A stretch of 64,000 nt of DNA, from the NCBI GenBank assembly GCA_965206145.1, contig CBDBIK010000009.1:1-64000 (forward strand). Direction: 5' to 3'. Positions 1 to 7,892 of this stretch are shown here, piece after piece. How positions within the stretch are numbered: position 1 is the stretch's first letter; each line of letters opens with the position of its first letter. The stretch is from CBDBIK01 sp965206145. Its GTDB lineage: Bacteria > Pseudomonadota > Alphaproteobacteria > TMED109. Made by a program: the position numbers and the translations under genes. The notes under the pieces are model-generated. The model had not been told where the DNA came from. It worked only from the letters and a program-made list of their open reading frames with translations, and made no database searches.

Positions 1-874
1 AGGGGGCCTCGGGCGTGACGTTGGCGCGCACTGCATCGATCCCCGCGTCCATCGCCTCATAGGCCTCGGTCGCCGTGGCCGCGGAATCGACGGCGGCCCG
101 GGCTTCGGCGGCGACGGGTCCGAGGGCAGCGATTTTCGCCTCAAGCGCCTCGTCGGGGCGGCTGACTGCCAGGCCGGCGACGGTGTCCACGCCGAGGATG
201 TCCATGGCGACGGCAGCGCAAGTGCGCTCGATCGCCTCGCGGGCGTACTGGCGGGCTTCGTCGAGGCTGGCTGGGAGCAGGTCGCGGATCGGCTTCTTCG
301 CCTCGGCTCGGTACTCCTCGGCGAAGTCGGCCGAATGCAGGGCCTCTCGCGCGCTGACACGCCCGGCGACGTCTGCCGCGGGAGCGCCTGTGTCCCCACG
401 ACCTGTGAGCCACAGACTCCTGGCCCGTCCATGGACGGCGAGAAATGCACGGTGGAAGGGATAGACGCGCTCGGCGTAGGCGCAACCGAAATTGCCGAGG
501 GTTCGCATCGAACCGAAGACGACAGGAGGTCCGAAATCGGCGGGAAGAGCGAGCGGCAGGTATGGGTGCGCTGGCCTGCTCTCCTGGCACAGAGCCGCGA
601 ACAGGGTGTTCAGAACCAGTTCGGTGTATCCGCCGGGCGCGGGGTATGTGAGGAGGTCGACCTCTCCGTCCCCCACAGGCACGGGTTCGTCCCAGTCGGT
701 GTTCCAGGCTGCGAGCAGAGGGTCGAGGCGGGCCTGGTAGAGGCGGTCGGCGGAGGTGCGAACGAGCCCCTCCCAGTCAGCCTCGGCGAGGTTGGCGCGG
801 TATTCGAGCGGTACCCATTCCTCGCGCACGCTGTCGACACCGTTGCGCAGGAACTCTCCATCGCGATCGATCAT
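1..874 (-). CDS. Phage tail-fibre-region protein, C-terminus outside window
   Basis: An open frame begins at ATG 874 and runs through base 1 without a stop, so at least 291 residues are present and the C-terminus is missing. The start overlaps the stop of the preceding gene by four bases (ATGA), as elsewhere in this operon. The visible part begins MIDRDGEFLRNGVDSVREEW and contains GEVDLLTYPAPGGYTELVLN; the distal part is alanine-rich and helical (many EAR/AAV segments). No family is recognised. Its position downstream of the tail tip and fibre genes suggests a distal tail or fibre component, which is an inference from location only. Confidence 0.6.
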   Translation of the reverse strand, partial: MIDRDGEFLRNGVDSVREEWVPLEYRANLAEADWEGLVRTSADRLYQARLDPLLAAWNTDWDEPVPVGDGEVDLLTYPAPGGYTELVLNTLFAALCQESRPAHPYLPLALPADFGPPVVFGSMRTLGNFGCAYAERVYPFHRAFLAVHGRARSLWLTGRGDTGAPAADVAGRVSAREALHSADFAEEYRAEAKKPIRDLLPASLDEARQYAREAIERTCAAVAMDILGVDTVAGLAVSRPDEALEAKIAALGPVAAEARAAVDSAATATEAYEAMDAGIDAVRANVTPEAP

Positions 875-1242
875 GGCAGGTTCTCCTTCCGGAAACGTTT
901 GGGGGTGATGCCGGGGCGGTCGGGTCCGTTTGGATAGATCCTGGGCCTGCGGTAGCCACGGCTGGTGAAGATGAGAGTCCATGCGTCCGCACCCTGAAGA
1001 CAGTGCCGGACATTGCCGCGCCGACAGGTGACCGATCCGGGGCGCAGACGACGTTCGACGATCCGGCCGTCGATCTTTCGAAGCTCGGTCATCCGCCCAC
1101 GCAGGACGACGCTGAGGTAGTGCCACTTATGATCGTCCCAGACCCTGTAATCGGCCGGTGTGGTGATGTGGTGGACACTGACGTTCAACCCGCCGAGCCG
1201 GAGGAGGTGCCAGCGATCGAGGCGGGCTTCGCCGACCGACAT
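871..1242 (-). CDS. Small cupin-like protein in the tail-fibre operon
   Basis: A 123-residue protein beginning MSVGEARLDRWHLLRLGG. The middle carries a pattern reminiscent of a cupin barrel: DDHKWHYLSVVLRGRMTE (about residues 40-57) followed by LRPGSVTCRRGNVRHCLQG and a hydrophobic strand WTLIFTSR. Cupin proteins of this size occur in some phage tail clusters, but the metal-binding histidines are not unambiguous here. It lies 17 bases after the upstream gene and overlaps the next one by four bases. Role unknown; a small enzyme or tail-associated structural domain are both possible. Confidence 0.5.
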   Translation of the reverse strand: MSVGEARLDRWHLLRLGGLNVSVHHITTPADYRVWDDHKWHYLSVVLRGRMTELRKIDGRIVERRLRPGSVTCRRGNVRHCLQGADAWTLIFTSRGYRRPRIYPNGPDRPGITPKRFRKENLP

Positions 1243-1258
1243 CGTGTAGTCCGGCACG

Positions 1259-1870
1259 CTAGCGGCCGACACGCCCGAGACCCAGCACCGTCTCGCGAAT
1301 GGAGGGCGGCGCGAACTGCGGGGACACCCGGTAGAGGCTGACGGCCTCGACATCGAGGGTGCGGCGGTCGTAGTCGATGCCGTAGTAGCTCCATGGTCCG
1401 CAAGGCCCCTCGGGGACGAGGTCCGGCCAGGCGGCCCGGACGGTGCCGTATCGGACCTCCGAGACGTAGAGGCGGATCCGCGGGAGCGGCGCACCATCGT
1501 CGTAGGCGTAACGGATCTGCACCGAAGTGGTTTCGGTACAGATCGTGATACCGGCCGGGAGCGCGGGCAGCGGCACGACGCTGAGGCGGTTGTGGTAGAC
1601 GCAGCAGATCCGCTCGTCGAGATAGATCTGCCAGTAGCGGCAGAGCAGAGGGTGTCCGGCTGGGACGCCAGCGCGTTTGAGGATTCGCTCGGGCGGCTGC
1701 CCCATCATCTCGCAGCGGAGCGGGTCGGTCTGGATGCCCTTGCAAACGCCTGGCAACGGGCCTCCCCAAGCTCGCTCGGCGGCCATCAGGAGGGAATTTC
1801 CGGCTGACGACGGGTGGAGTACTCCCTGTGGCTGCCCGCCCCGGGCCTGTTGGAGTTCGGCCATGTACAT
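1259..1870 (-). CDS. Hypothetical tail-fibre-operon protein
   Basis: A 203-residue protein that I start at ATG 1870, preceded by a GGAGG-type ribosome site about 12 bases upstream. It begins MYMAELQQARGGQPQGVLHP. It contains two Cys pairs separated by about 25 residues (CKGIQTDPLRCEMMG and LLCRYWQIYLDERICC), then beta-rich sequence such as GITICTETTSVQIRYAYDDG. I do not recognise the family. It lies 10 bases after the fibre-repeat gene and 16 before the cupin-like gene, so it is probably a tail accessory or fibre-tip protein expressed with them. A longer reading to base 2239 exists but only shadows the preceding gene. Confidence 0.5.
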   Translation of the reverse strand: MYMAELQQARGGQPQGVLHPSSAGNSLLMAAERAWGGPLPGVCKGIQTDPLRCEMMGQPPERILKRAGVPAGHPLLCRYWQIYLDERICCVYHNRLSVVPLPALPAGITICTETTSVQIRYAYDDGAPLPRIRLYVSEVRYGTVRAAWPDLVPEGPCGPWSYYGIDYDRRTLDVEAVSLYRVSPQFAPPSIRETVLGLGRVGR

Positions 1871-1880
1871 GTGGTCTAGT

Positions 1881-2384
1881 TCACCTCCATCTATTCGATC
1901 CGGACGAACTGGAGCTGCTGCTGGAACTGCTACTGCTCGAGTTGCTGACGGCGACATCGACGGAGAGCTCAAGGGTTGAGCCGTCGACGACGCCACTGAC
2001 AGCGACGGTCGTCCCCCTGCTGGCGTCCGAGGCGCCGCTGACTGTGGTGATTCCCGTTTGAAGAGCAGAGGCCGGGAGGTTGGCGACGGGTACCTTGCCT
2101 TCGGCGTCGAGGCCGGCGACGCCGGATGCCGCACCGACAGGCAGCTGGTTAGCCGGAACCTTCGCCCCGGTACCGAGAGCGGCGATGCCACCGGCACTGC
2201 CGCGGCCGAGTTGCGCGTTCGGAACCTTCCCGTCGTCATTGAGCGCGGCGACGCCGCCGGGGCGTCCCCGGGCGGCGAGGAGCTCCTTGAACTTGCGGAA
2301 CAGCTTCAGGAACTCGCCGCGCGGTGGCTTGTCGCTACCCGCATCGAGTTGCGCGGTGCTGAGGTTATCTTCCGGCCATGCCAT
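1881..2384 (-). CDS. Tail fibre protein with short collagen-like/VAGLD repeats and poly-serine
   Basis: A 167-residue protein. After an N-terminal segment (MAWPEDNLSTAQLDAGSDKP) it contains three imperfect repeats of about 20 residues of the type GVAALNDDGKVPNAQLG, GIAALGTGAKVPANQLP and GVAGLDAEGKVPVANLP (about residues 44-105), typical of fibre and collar proteins of tailed phages. A beta-rich C-terminal part ends in a run of fifteen serines interrupted only at its edges. It follows the large tail-tip gene by 21 bases. The serine run could act as a flexible linker or could expand and contract by slippage. Function as a fibre or tip-attachment protein is inferred from repeats and position. 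Confidence 0.65.
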   Translation of the reverse strand: MAWPEDNLSTAQLDAGSDKPPRGEFLKLFRKFKELLAARGRPGGVAALNDDGKVPNAQLGRGSAGGIAALGTGAKVPANQLPVGAASGVAGLDAEGKVPVANLPASALQTGITTVSGASDASRGTTVAVSGVVDGSTLELSVDVAVSNSSSSSSSSSSSSSGSNRWR

Positions 2385-2405
2385 GGCACTTCTCCTTGTC
2401 TTTAT

Positions 2406-5400
2406 TCACGTGGTGACTGCTCCCCTGACGACGGCATCGACGGTCGCGTTGATCGGCGAGCCGGTGGCGTTGTAGATCCGGACTTTGGGAGGGCTCTTGG
2501 AGAGAAGCTCCCAGCTCGCCCCGGCACCGACGTTCTGGAGCGTCAGCTGGACGTCGGTCACGGGCGAGAGCCCCTCGACGGGGATCGTCCGGCCCCCGGT
2601 GCGCGATCCCTCCCAGCTGGCGGTGTGTGCATCCAGGATCCGCCGCTCGACGACGGAGGCGTGGAGACCCCAGCACAGATGATCGAGCCGCAGCGGCACG
2701 GTGCCATCGCCGGTGAGCCTCCAGCGCAACTGGAGCCAGCGTCCCTCGACGTGCGTTCCTTGTTGACTGGCAGTCCACGCCGCGCCGCGCAGTGCGGTGG
2801 CGGTATCGGCGATGCGTGCCTCGAAGGCGACATCGCCAGAGGTATCGCCCTGCCAGCGGAGCTGGCCTGTCACCCTGGTGCCGATGTCGATCTCGTGGGT
2901 GGTGTAAATGACTTCGCGGGCTCCGTCGTCGCCATCGCCCAGCTCCCATGAGTCCCAATCGTTCCAGCTCAGGAGACTGTTCCAGGTGTAACTCCCGACG
3001 CCCTCGATCGCATCGCGACCATCGTCGGAACGACGCCCGCCAGTAATGGTCCCGGGCCATCCCTCGGCCGAAGGGCAGCGCCAGACGAGGGCATCTCCAA
3101 GCCGCTGATCTCCGATGGCGGCGACGATGCGAACGTCCTCTTCCGAGAGCCTCCCGCCGGCGTCACGGCTGCGGAAAGCGAACACCCACCGCCCTGGCGG
3201 CGGCTCGGTTGTCTCCCAGGGCGAAGCGGTGAGGATCCCGCGGTGCATAGGCACCATGTCGTCCCACGCGATCGCCTGGATCCCGTCGGGCGCGTAGCGG
3301 ATCTCGACACCTGCGAAATCCGGATCGGTGGGAGGCTCCCATCGGAAACGCCTGGTCCCGTCGCCGAGAACATCAATAAGGACGTTCGAGGGATCACCGG
3401 GCGGCACGAGTTCGCCCTTGATTTGGTAGCTCGTCCGCCAAGGCTGTCCGACGGGTGCAGACTCGGCACCGGGGACGACGGTGACTTCGAGGCGGCCGGC
3501 CGGCTGCGATAGCCAGCGCGCCTGGGTGTCGCCGTGCGTGAGGACGGCGGCGGTGCGGACCGGCCCATCGTCGAGAGATGCCCGCACCACGCCACCCCGC
3601 CAGTCGCCGGCGACGGTGAGGTCGAGGACGATTTCGACGGCGGATCCGGCACCGGCGCGGACAAGCGTCTCGACGATGATGCCGGCCACAACCCGCGGCT
3701 GCGGCCGCGGTGCGAGAGGCAGCGGAACCGTGAGATCGGCGGTGGTGGCGGCGTGATAGGCGGCCACCTCGTCGATCGCCTCGAAACGGACGCTGTGGTC
3801 CGCGCGCGGCTCCACGGCGACGATGCGCGCCAGTGTCGGCGGGCGCGAGGACTCATAAAAACGAAAGAGAATGTCCGCCGGATCCCACGGATCGGTTCCG
3901 GCAGTCGGCGCAGGCAGCGGGACCGTGATGCTGACAGTGTTCGTGGGTCCGGTGGTCCCAGCGTCGTCGGGGTGCTCGACGGCGGTAGCGTGGAGGGTGC
4001 CGTCGGGCAGCGCGAGGAGAAGCTGGTCATTGGTGCCGGCAAGCTCGACCGGTCGCGACAGCGCGAGACGTGCGCCGTCGTTCGCGATCTCGGTCACCCG
4101 GCCCGCGGTGCCGCCATCGATGAGCGCATGAGTGACACGCACGACGTCACCGCGGTGGATCGCCGTGAGCCCCGCCGCGCCCATCTCCCACGACATTCGA
4201 CGTCGGCCGTGGAGTTGGCGGGCGGCCGTGAGATTGCACTCGATCGCAGCTTGGCGCGCGGAGGTGACACCTCGGAGGGTGAGCGTGACGCTCGACGCTG
4301 GCGCAATGACCCCGGGCATGGTCCTGCGCACGGTGTTCGATCGCCAGTCCAGGTCCGGGTCGGTGAACCGGCACACAACCTCCTCGGCGACGGGCCCGGC
4401 GACGTAGGAAACCTCGAAGCTTCCGGCGAGGATGTTCCCCGGTGTGACCAGGGCGCTCACTGGCTGGTCCCGGTCCTCGTACACAACCCCCAGTCGCCCT
4501 GCCGCCCAGGAAGGGCTGGCGCGTCCGCATTGAGCGATCAGCGTCAGCACCTCGGCGACCGTCGTGGCGGAACGAAGGACGTGATTGCATTCGAGGTTCT
4601 GCGTGTCGCACCAGGCACCCCACGTTTTAATTTTTGCATCGTCGATCCGTGCAGGTGGCAGGCCGGCTCCGGCGACGAGGCGGCCGTCGACGTGGATTCC
4701 TTGCGCAAACCATCGGAAAAGCCACGCCGGGTTTGAGCTCGCCCGGGGTGCTGTCCACGCGGTCCCATTCCAAATGGGAATCTTCTGCGCGGCAATCGCC
4801 GACAGACGCGAGATGCGCCCGGAGATCTGTCCCGACGCGCGAATTCGGACCGCAAGACGCGTCTGCCCCCGGTAGTCGGCCTCATCGGGCTGGTGGATCC
4901 GCAACGCCATCCAGGCGAGCTGGTCGTAGACCCGGTTCGAGTCCGATCGCGCTCCGCTCCGACGCACCCGGATGGTCCACTCGCTGACACCGTCGGGGAC
5001 GTCAATTCGGTACGAGCGGCGCACAGGATCTGCATCGGCGTTACCGATCGACCACGTGCGCGTGATTCGGTGTCCCGGGGCTGTGATCTCAATCTCAACG
5101 ACGACGCTGAAGCGGCGGTAGGTGCCGTCGTTCTCGACCTGGAATATCTGTCCGACGAAATCGAAGGAGAGCGCTGTCGCGTTTCCCGCCGCTCGCCGCT
5201 CGACCCATGTCGTGTCCTCGAGATCGGCTCCCTCGATGGTGTCGACGTTTCCAGGAGCGAGCGGGAGGTGTCCGTCGTTGGTGCTCCATTGCGTCTCAAC
5301 CTCGTCGCGACTATCAAGCGGTGTCTCGCCGAGCCGGATCTCGCCGACATCGAGATCGCCAACGCCGAAATGAAACATCGAGGCGAGGTACTGCTCGCCA

Positions 5401-6005
5401 CCCCGAAACTCGGCCGCCGCGCGTGCACCCTGGTCGGGGTAGACCCGATGGCGACCGAGAACCAGCAGCATCGGTTCATAGGCACGGATGGCGTTGGCAC
5501 CTCCGGAGATGGAGTAGGCCGGGTCAGGTGTCGCGCCCGAATCGGGTTGGCCGGGCAGGCGCGGCGGGATGAGGGCGTTCACCAGGAGATTCCCCGCGAT
5601 GGTGACCGCGGCACTCACGCCAGCTTGGACGGCACCGGCGAAGGATGCGCCTTTGATCCCGAGCGCCGTCACGGCGGCGGGACCGGCCCACGCCGCGACG
5701 AGGGCGACGGCGATCAGAGCGATCACCCGCAGCGGGTTGCTGTCATCGCCGCCTCGGAGGCCGGCGCGGAGCGTCACCACCCGTACCCCCTCGAGCGGCG
5801 TCGCGTCCCAGGCTCCGGGTGCAACCAGGACACCGTCCACGTGGACATCGATCGGATCGCGGAGTGATCCAGGCCACTCCCGGCGCACCAGGTCGCCCAG
5901 GCTGTCGCCGGGCTTAATAAGCACGACGATCCGAAGGTCTCGGAACTCCGTCGTCAGCGGGTGAGGCAGAATGTCCACCGTCGGGCGCGTGACCAGGTCT
6001 GTCAT
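2406..6005 (-). CDS. Tail tip / host-specificity protein (lambda J-like)
   Basis: A 1199-residue protein, the second largest of the tail module. ATG 6005 is chosen because it follows the stop of the upstream gene by two bases; a GTG at 6017 is possible. Near residues 90-150 there are hydrophobic stretches (VIALIAVALVAAWAGPAAV and AGNLLVNALIPP) as in J-type central tail proteins. It is followed by beta-rich domains and a fibronectin-III-like segment around residues 850-930 (PSNVLIDVLGDGTRRFRWEP). It is encoded after a NlpC/P60 gene, the order seen in many siphoviruses. Expected role: forms the tail tip and contacts the host receptor. High confidence for the class, not for the receptor. Confidence 0.85.
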   Translation of the reverse strand: MTDLVTRPTVDILPHPLTTEFRDLRIVVLIKPGDSLGDLVRREWPGSLRDPIDVHVDGVLVAPGAWDATPLEGVRVVTLRAGLRGGDDSNPLRVIALIAVALVAAWAGPAAVTALGIKGASFAGAVQAGVSAAVTIAGNLLVNALIPPRLPGQPDSGATPDPAYSISGGANAIRAYEPMLLVLGRHRVYPDQGARAAAEFRGGEQYLASMFHFGVGDLDVGEIRLGETPLDSRDEVETQWSTNDGHLPLAPGNVDTIEGADLEDTTWVERRAAGNATALSFDFVGQIFQVENDGTYRRFSVVVEIEITAPGHRITRTWSIGNADADPVRRSYRIDVPDGVSEWTIRVRRSGARSDSNRVYDQLAWMALRIHQPDEADYRGQTRLAVRIRASGQISGRISRLSAIAAQKIPIWNGTAWTAPRASSNPAWLFRWFAQGIHVDGRLVAGAGLPPARIDDAKIKTWGAWCDTQNLECNHVLRSATTVAEVLTLIAQCGRASPSWAAGRLGVVYEDRDQPVSALVTPGNILAGSFEVSYVAGPVAEEVVCRFTDPDLDWRSNTVRRTMPGVIAPASSVTLTLRGVTSARQAAIECNLTAARQLHGRRRMSWEMGAAGLTAIHRGDVVRVTHALIDGGTAGRVTEIANDGARLALSRPVELAGTNDQLLLALPDGTLHATAVEHPDDAGTTGPTNTVSITVPLPAPTAGTDPWDPADILFRFYESSRPPTLARIVAVEPRADHSVRFEAIDEVAAYHAATTADLTVPLPLAPRPQPRVVAGIIVETLVRAGAGSAVEIVLDLTVAGDWRGGVVRASLDDGPVRTAAVLTHGDTQARWLSQPAGRLEVTVVPGAESAPVGQPWRTSYQIKGELVPPGDPSNVLIDVLGDGTRRFRWEPPTDPDFAGVEIRYAPDGIQAIAWDDMVPMHRGILTASPWETTEPPPGRWVFAFRSRDAGGRLSEEDVRIVAAIGDQRLGDALVWRCPSAEGWPGTITGGRRSDDGRDAIEGVGSYTWNSLLSWNDWDSWELGDGDDGAREVIYTTHEIDIGTRVTGQLRWQGDTSGDVAFEARIADTATALRGAAWTASQQGTHVEGRWLQLRWRLTGDGTVPLRLDHLCWGLHASVVERRILDAHTASWEGSRTGGRTIPVEGLSPVTDVQLTLQNVGAGASWELLSKSPPKVRIYNATGSPINATVDAVVRGAVTT

Positions 6006-6007
6006 GG

Positions 6008-6403
6008 TCACAGCCACCGGAAGCTCCCGCAGACCTCGAGGCCACGCTCTGAAAGCGCCGCGACAGCGTGGAGACAGGTCCCGACGCCGGCGGCGCAGTG
6101 GAGCACGTGACCGCTGCCGACCACGTCCACGTGCACGCCGATGTGATTCCCTAGGGTGCGTAGCCGGCCGGTTGCGCGCATGACGGCGACGTCGCCCTCG
6201 CGCGGGCAGAGAACCTGGATCCAGCGGGTCGTTACCTCCTCTGCAACCTGCTGATCCCGGGCCCGGATGCTCCGCGCCGCGGGCGGCAGCGACGCGTTGA
6301 TCGCGAATCGCTCCCGCAGAACGGTTTCAACAAGTGTCGCGCAGTCGTGATCGCCCTCGAGATAAGGTCGGCCGACATAGGTTTCCGTCCAGTGCCCCGC
6401 CAT
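6008..6403 (-). CDS. NlpC/P60-like tail peptidase
   Basis: A 131-residue protein beginning MAGHWTETYVGRPYLEGDHD. A catalytic-type cysteine is seen in HDCATLVETVL (about residue 20), and a histidine in GNHIGVHVD (about residue 87), the arrangement expected for a compact NlpC/P60 or DUF6950-type cysteine peptidase. Such proteins sit in the tail tip of siphoviruses and are thought to open peptidoglycan during DNA injection. It overlaps the upstream gene by one base and lies directly before the tail-tip gene. The third catalytic residue is not certain from reading alone. Confidence 0.7.
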   Translation of the reverse strand: MAGHWTETYVGRPYLEGDHDCATLVETVLRERFAINASLPPAARSIRARDQQVAEEVTTRWIQVLCPREGDVAVMRATGRLRTLGNHIGVHVDVVGSGHVLHCAAGVGTCLHAVAALSERGLEVCGSFRWL

Positions 6404-6888
6404 CAGAAAATCGCTGGACTCCGCTCGGGGTCGTGACGCCACAGCACCGCTGGCCTGTTGAGAAGTGGGTCGAAACCGAGCCGAACCGTTACCAGCCGCT
6501 GGTCGACCCGCGTCGACAGCACGTCGAGCGTGAGCTCCCACTCGACGGCCGCATCGCCATCGACGTCGCGGACAAGGACCTGCATCACCCGGACGGTGCC
6601 GCCGGTGCCGCCCTGCGCGAGTTCAATCCACTGGGTGAGGTCGCGGCCGATGTTGTCAACCGTGATCTCGGCTGAGGGCGCACGCCCTTCCACGTCGTCG
6701 ACTAATCTCGCCCGGAATGGCAGTCCCGGGTAACGCTCACCCTCGATCACGTGCTCGTGCGCATCGTTCACGGCACGCGCCGGAGTGGGAAGATCCGCGT
6801 GTGAAATCTCAATCGCGTCCAGCACCACGTCACGCGGTGCGATTTCGCGCCGTGCGCGTTCATAGCTCGACGATGGCATCGATGGCAT
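6403..6888 (-). CDS. DUF1833-like minor tail protein
   Basis: A 161-residue protein beginning MPSMPSSSYERARREIAPRD. The sequence DVVLDAIEISHADLPTPARAVND followed by a long beta-rich part with FRARLVDD and ends near FDPLLNRPAVLWRHDP resembles DUF1833-type tail proteins that occur between tape measure and tail tip genes. A second in-frame ATG three codons downstream could also serve as start. The gene abuts the upstream gene and overlaps the next by one base, so it is translated as part of the tail operon. Probably a tail-tip hub component. Confidence 0.65.
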   Translation of the reverse strand: MPSMPSSSYERARREIAPRDVVLDAIEISHADLPTPARAVNDAHEHVIEGERYPGLPFRARLVDDVEGRAPSAEITVDNIGRDLTQWIELAQGGTGGTVRVMQVLVRDVDGDAAVEWELTLDVLSTRVDQRLVTVRLGFDPLLNRPAVLWRHDPERSPAIF

Positions 6889-7455
6889 CTAGCGGCCGTA
6901 ACGGACGAGGGCCATCCAGAAAAACCCCTCCCCCTCCCCGGTCGCCTCTGTATTCCGTCGCAGCGCGATCTCTCGCGACGTCTGGTTCCAAACCACATCG
7001 AGTTGCCCAGCGGTACGAATTCCCCGAGCAGTGACAAGCTCACCGTCGCGGTAAGCATGAAATGAGCCGGCGCCGTCGCCGAATGAGCTGAGCGACAAGA
7101 GCGGGATAGGAACCGTCTCGTGGACCGCCTCCTGCGCCTCCAGAATCGCGACGTATTCGAGGTTGTCGTAATCTCCGTAGTTCTCGGGAAGCTGGACCGT
7201 TTTGTGGGCGTTGACGCCGTTCGTGCTATCCGTCGCCGAAGTCGCAGAGAAGTCGAGGATCACTTCGCGTTGATAGCCCTGCGACGCGCTTACGAGGTCG
7301 CCAAGTGCAGAAATGGGTACGGTTTGGAGTTTCAGCGCTCCAGTGCCCGCGTCATCGTCAGTGAAGCCGCCTGCCGGGAACACCAGAACCCGGTCGTCAT
7401 CATCGGGGGCCTCCGCCACGTCGAGCCGGTTGATCTTGATCACGGGGGCCGTCAT
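6889..7455 (-). CDS. Hypothetical tail protein
   Basis: A 188-residue protein starting at ATG 7455, overlapping the preceding stop by four bases. It begins MTAPVIKINRLDVAEAPDDD, has an acidic loop FTDDDAGTGALK, and a C-terminal beta-rich half ending FFWMALVRYGR. No family is recognised. Location between the small tail gene at 7452 and the DUF1833-like gene places it among distal tail or tip proteins. The sequence QREVILDFSATS followed by repeated beta strands would fit a tip/baseplate carbohydrate-contact domain, but this is only a guess. Confidence 0.6.
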   Translation of the reverse strand: MTAPVIKINRLDVAEAPDDDDRVLVFPAGGFTDDDAGTGALKLQTVPISALGDLVSASQGYQREVILDFSATSATDSTNGVNAHKTVQLPENYGDYDNLEYVAILEAQEAVHETVPIPLLSLSSFGDGAGSFHAYRDGELVTARGIRTAGQLDVVWNQTSREIALRRNTEATGEGEGFFWMALVRYGR

Positions 7456-7892
7456 GACTGCCCCCACGCGAGATCGCGCGTTCCCCAGGCGAGAGCCACC
7501 GGGAGGCGCGCGATCCCCGAAGTCCCGGGGCGCACCTCGAGCTCGCAGGTCGCCGACCAGGTGACGGAGCCCGCAACGGCGCGCTCCTCGTAGCGAATAC
7601 CACCGGCGCCGTCGACAACCCGCGCCTCGACCTGCGCGCCGCGCACCGGATCCGGGAACAGGAACCACGCGGCAGCGTTGCCCGCCGCCCATCCCTGGAA
7701 CGCCTCGAGCTGTTCGCCGGTTCCGACCAATATCTGAACCGAGCGAGTATCGAGGGCCTCGGTGCGAACCCGCACCTGCCGAACAGCACCATCGTCGGCC
7801 TCGCTGCGAGCGACGTCGCTTCGGCGACCGGCCGCAAGCCCGTCGGCGACGATGCGCGCGTAGCCGGGCCAGACCGAGGACGCCACCGTCAT
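7452..7892 (-). CDS. Small minor tail protein after the tape measure
   Basis: A 146-residue protein beginning MTVASSVWPGYARIVADGLA. It overlaps the tape-measure gene by four bases and the following gene by four bases, so translation is probably coupled. The central part is beta-rich with RTEALDTRSVQILVGTGEQ and AAAWFLFPDPVRGAQVEARV, and the C-terminus carries VTWSATCELEVRPG, a profile typical of distal tail adaptor proteins, although I cannot assign a named family. Probable role: joins tail tube and tip. Confidence 0.6.
   Translation of the reverse strand: MTVASSVWPGYARIVADGLAAGRRSDVARSEADDGAVRQVRVRTEALDTRSVQILVGTGEQLEAFQGWAAGNAAAWFLFPDPVRGAQVEARVVDGAGGIRYEERAVAGSVTWSATCELEVRPGTSGIARLPVALAWGTRDLAWGQS

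Noticed and set aside
2058..4736. Long plus-strand frames of 297 and 400 residues opposite the tail-tip gene
   Set aside because: They are antisense shadows of a GC-rich coding sequence, lack family similarity and ribosome sites, and run against a tightly packed operon.
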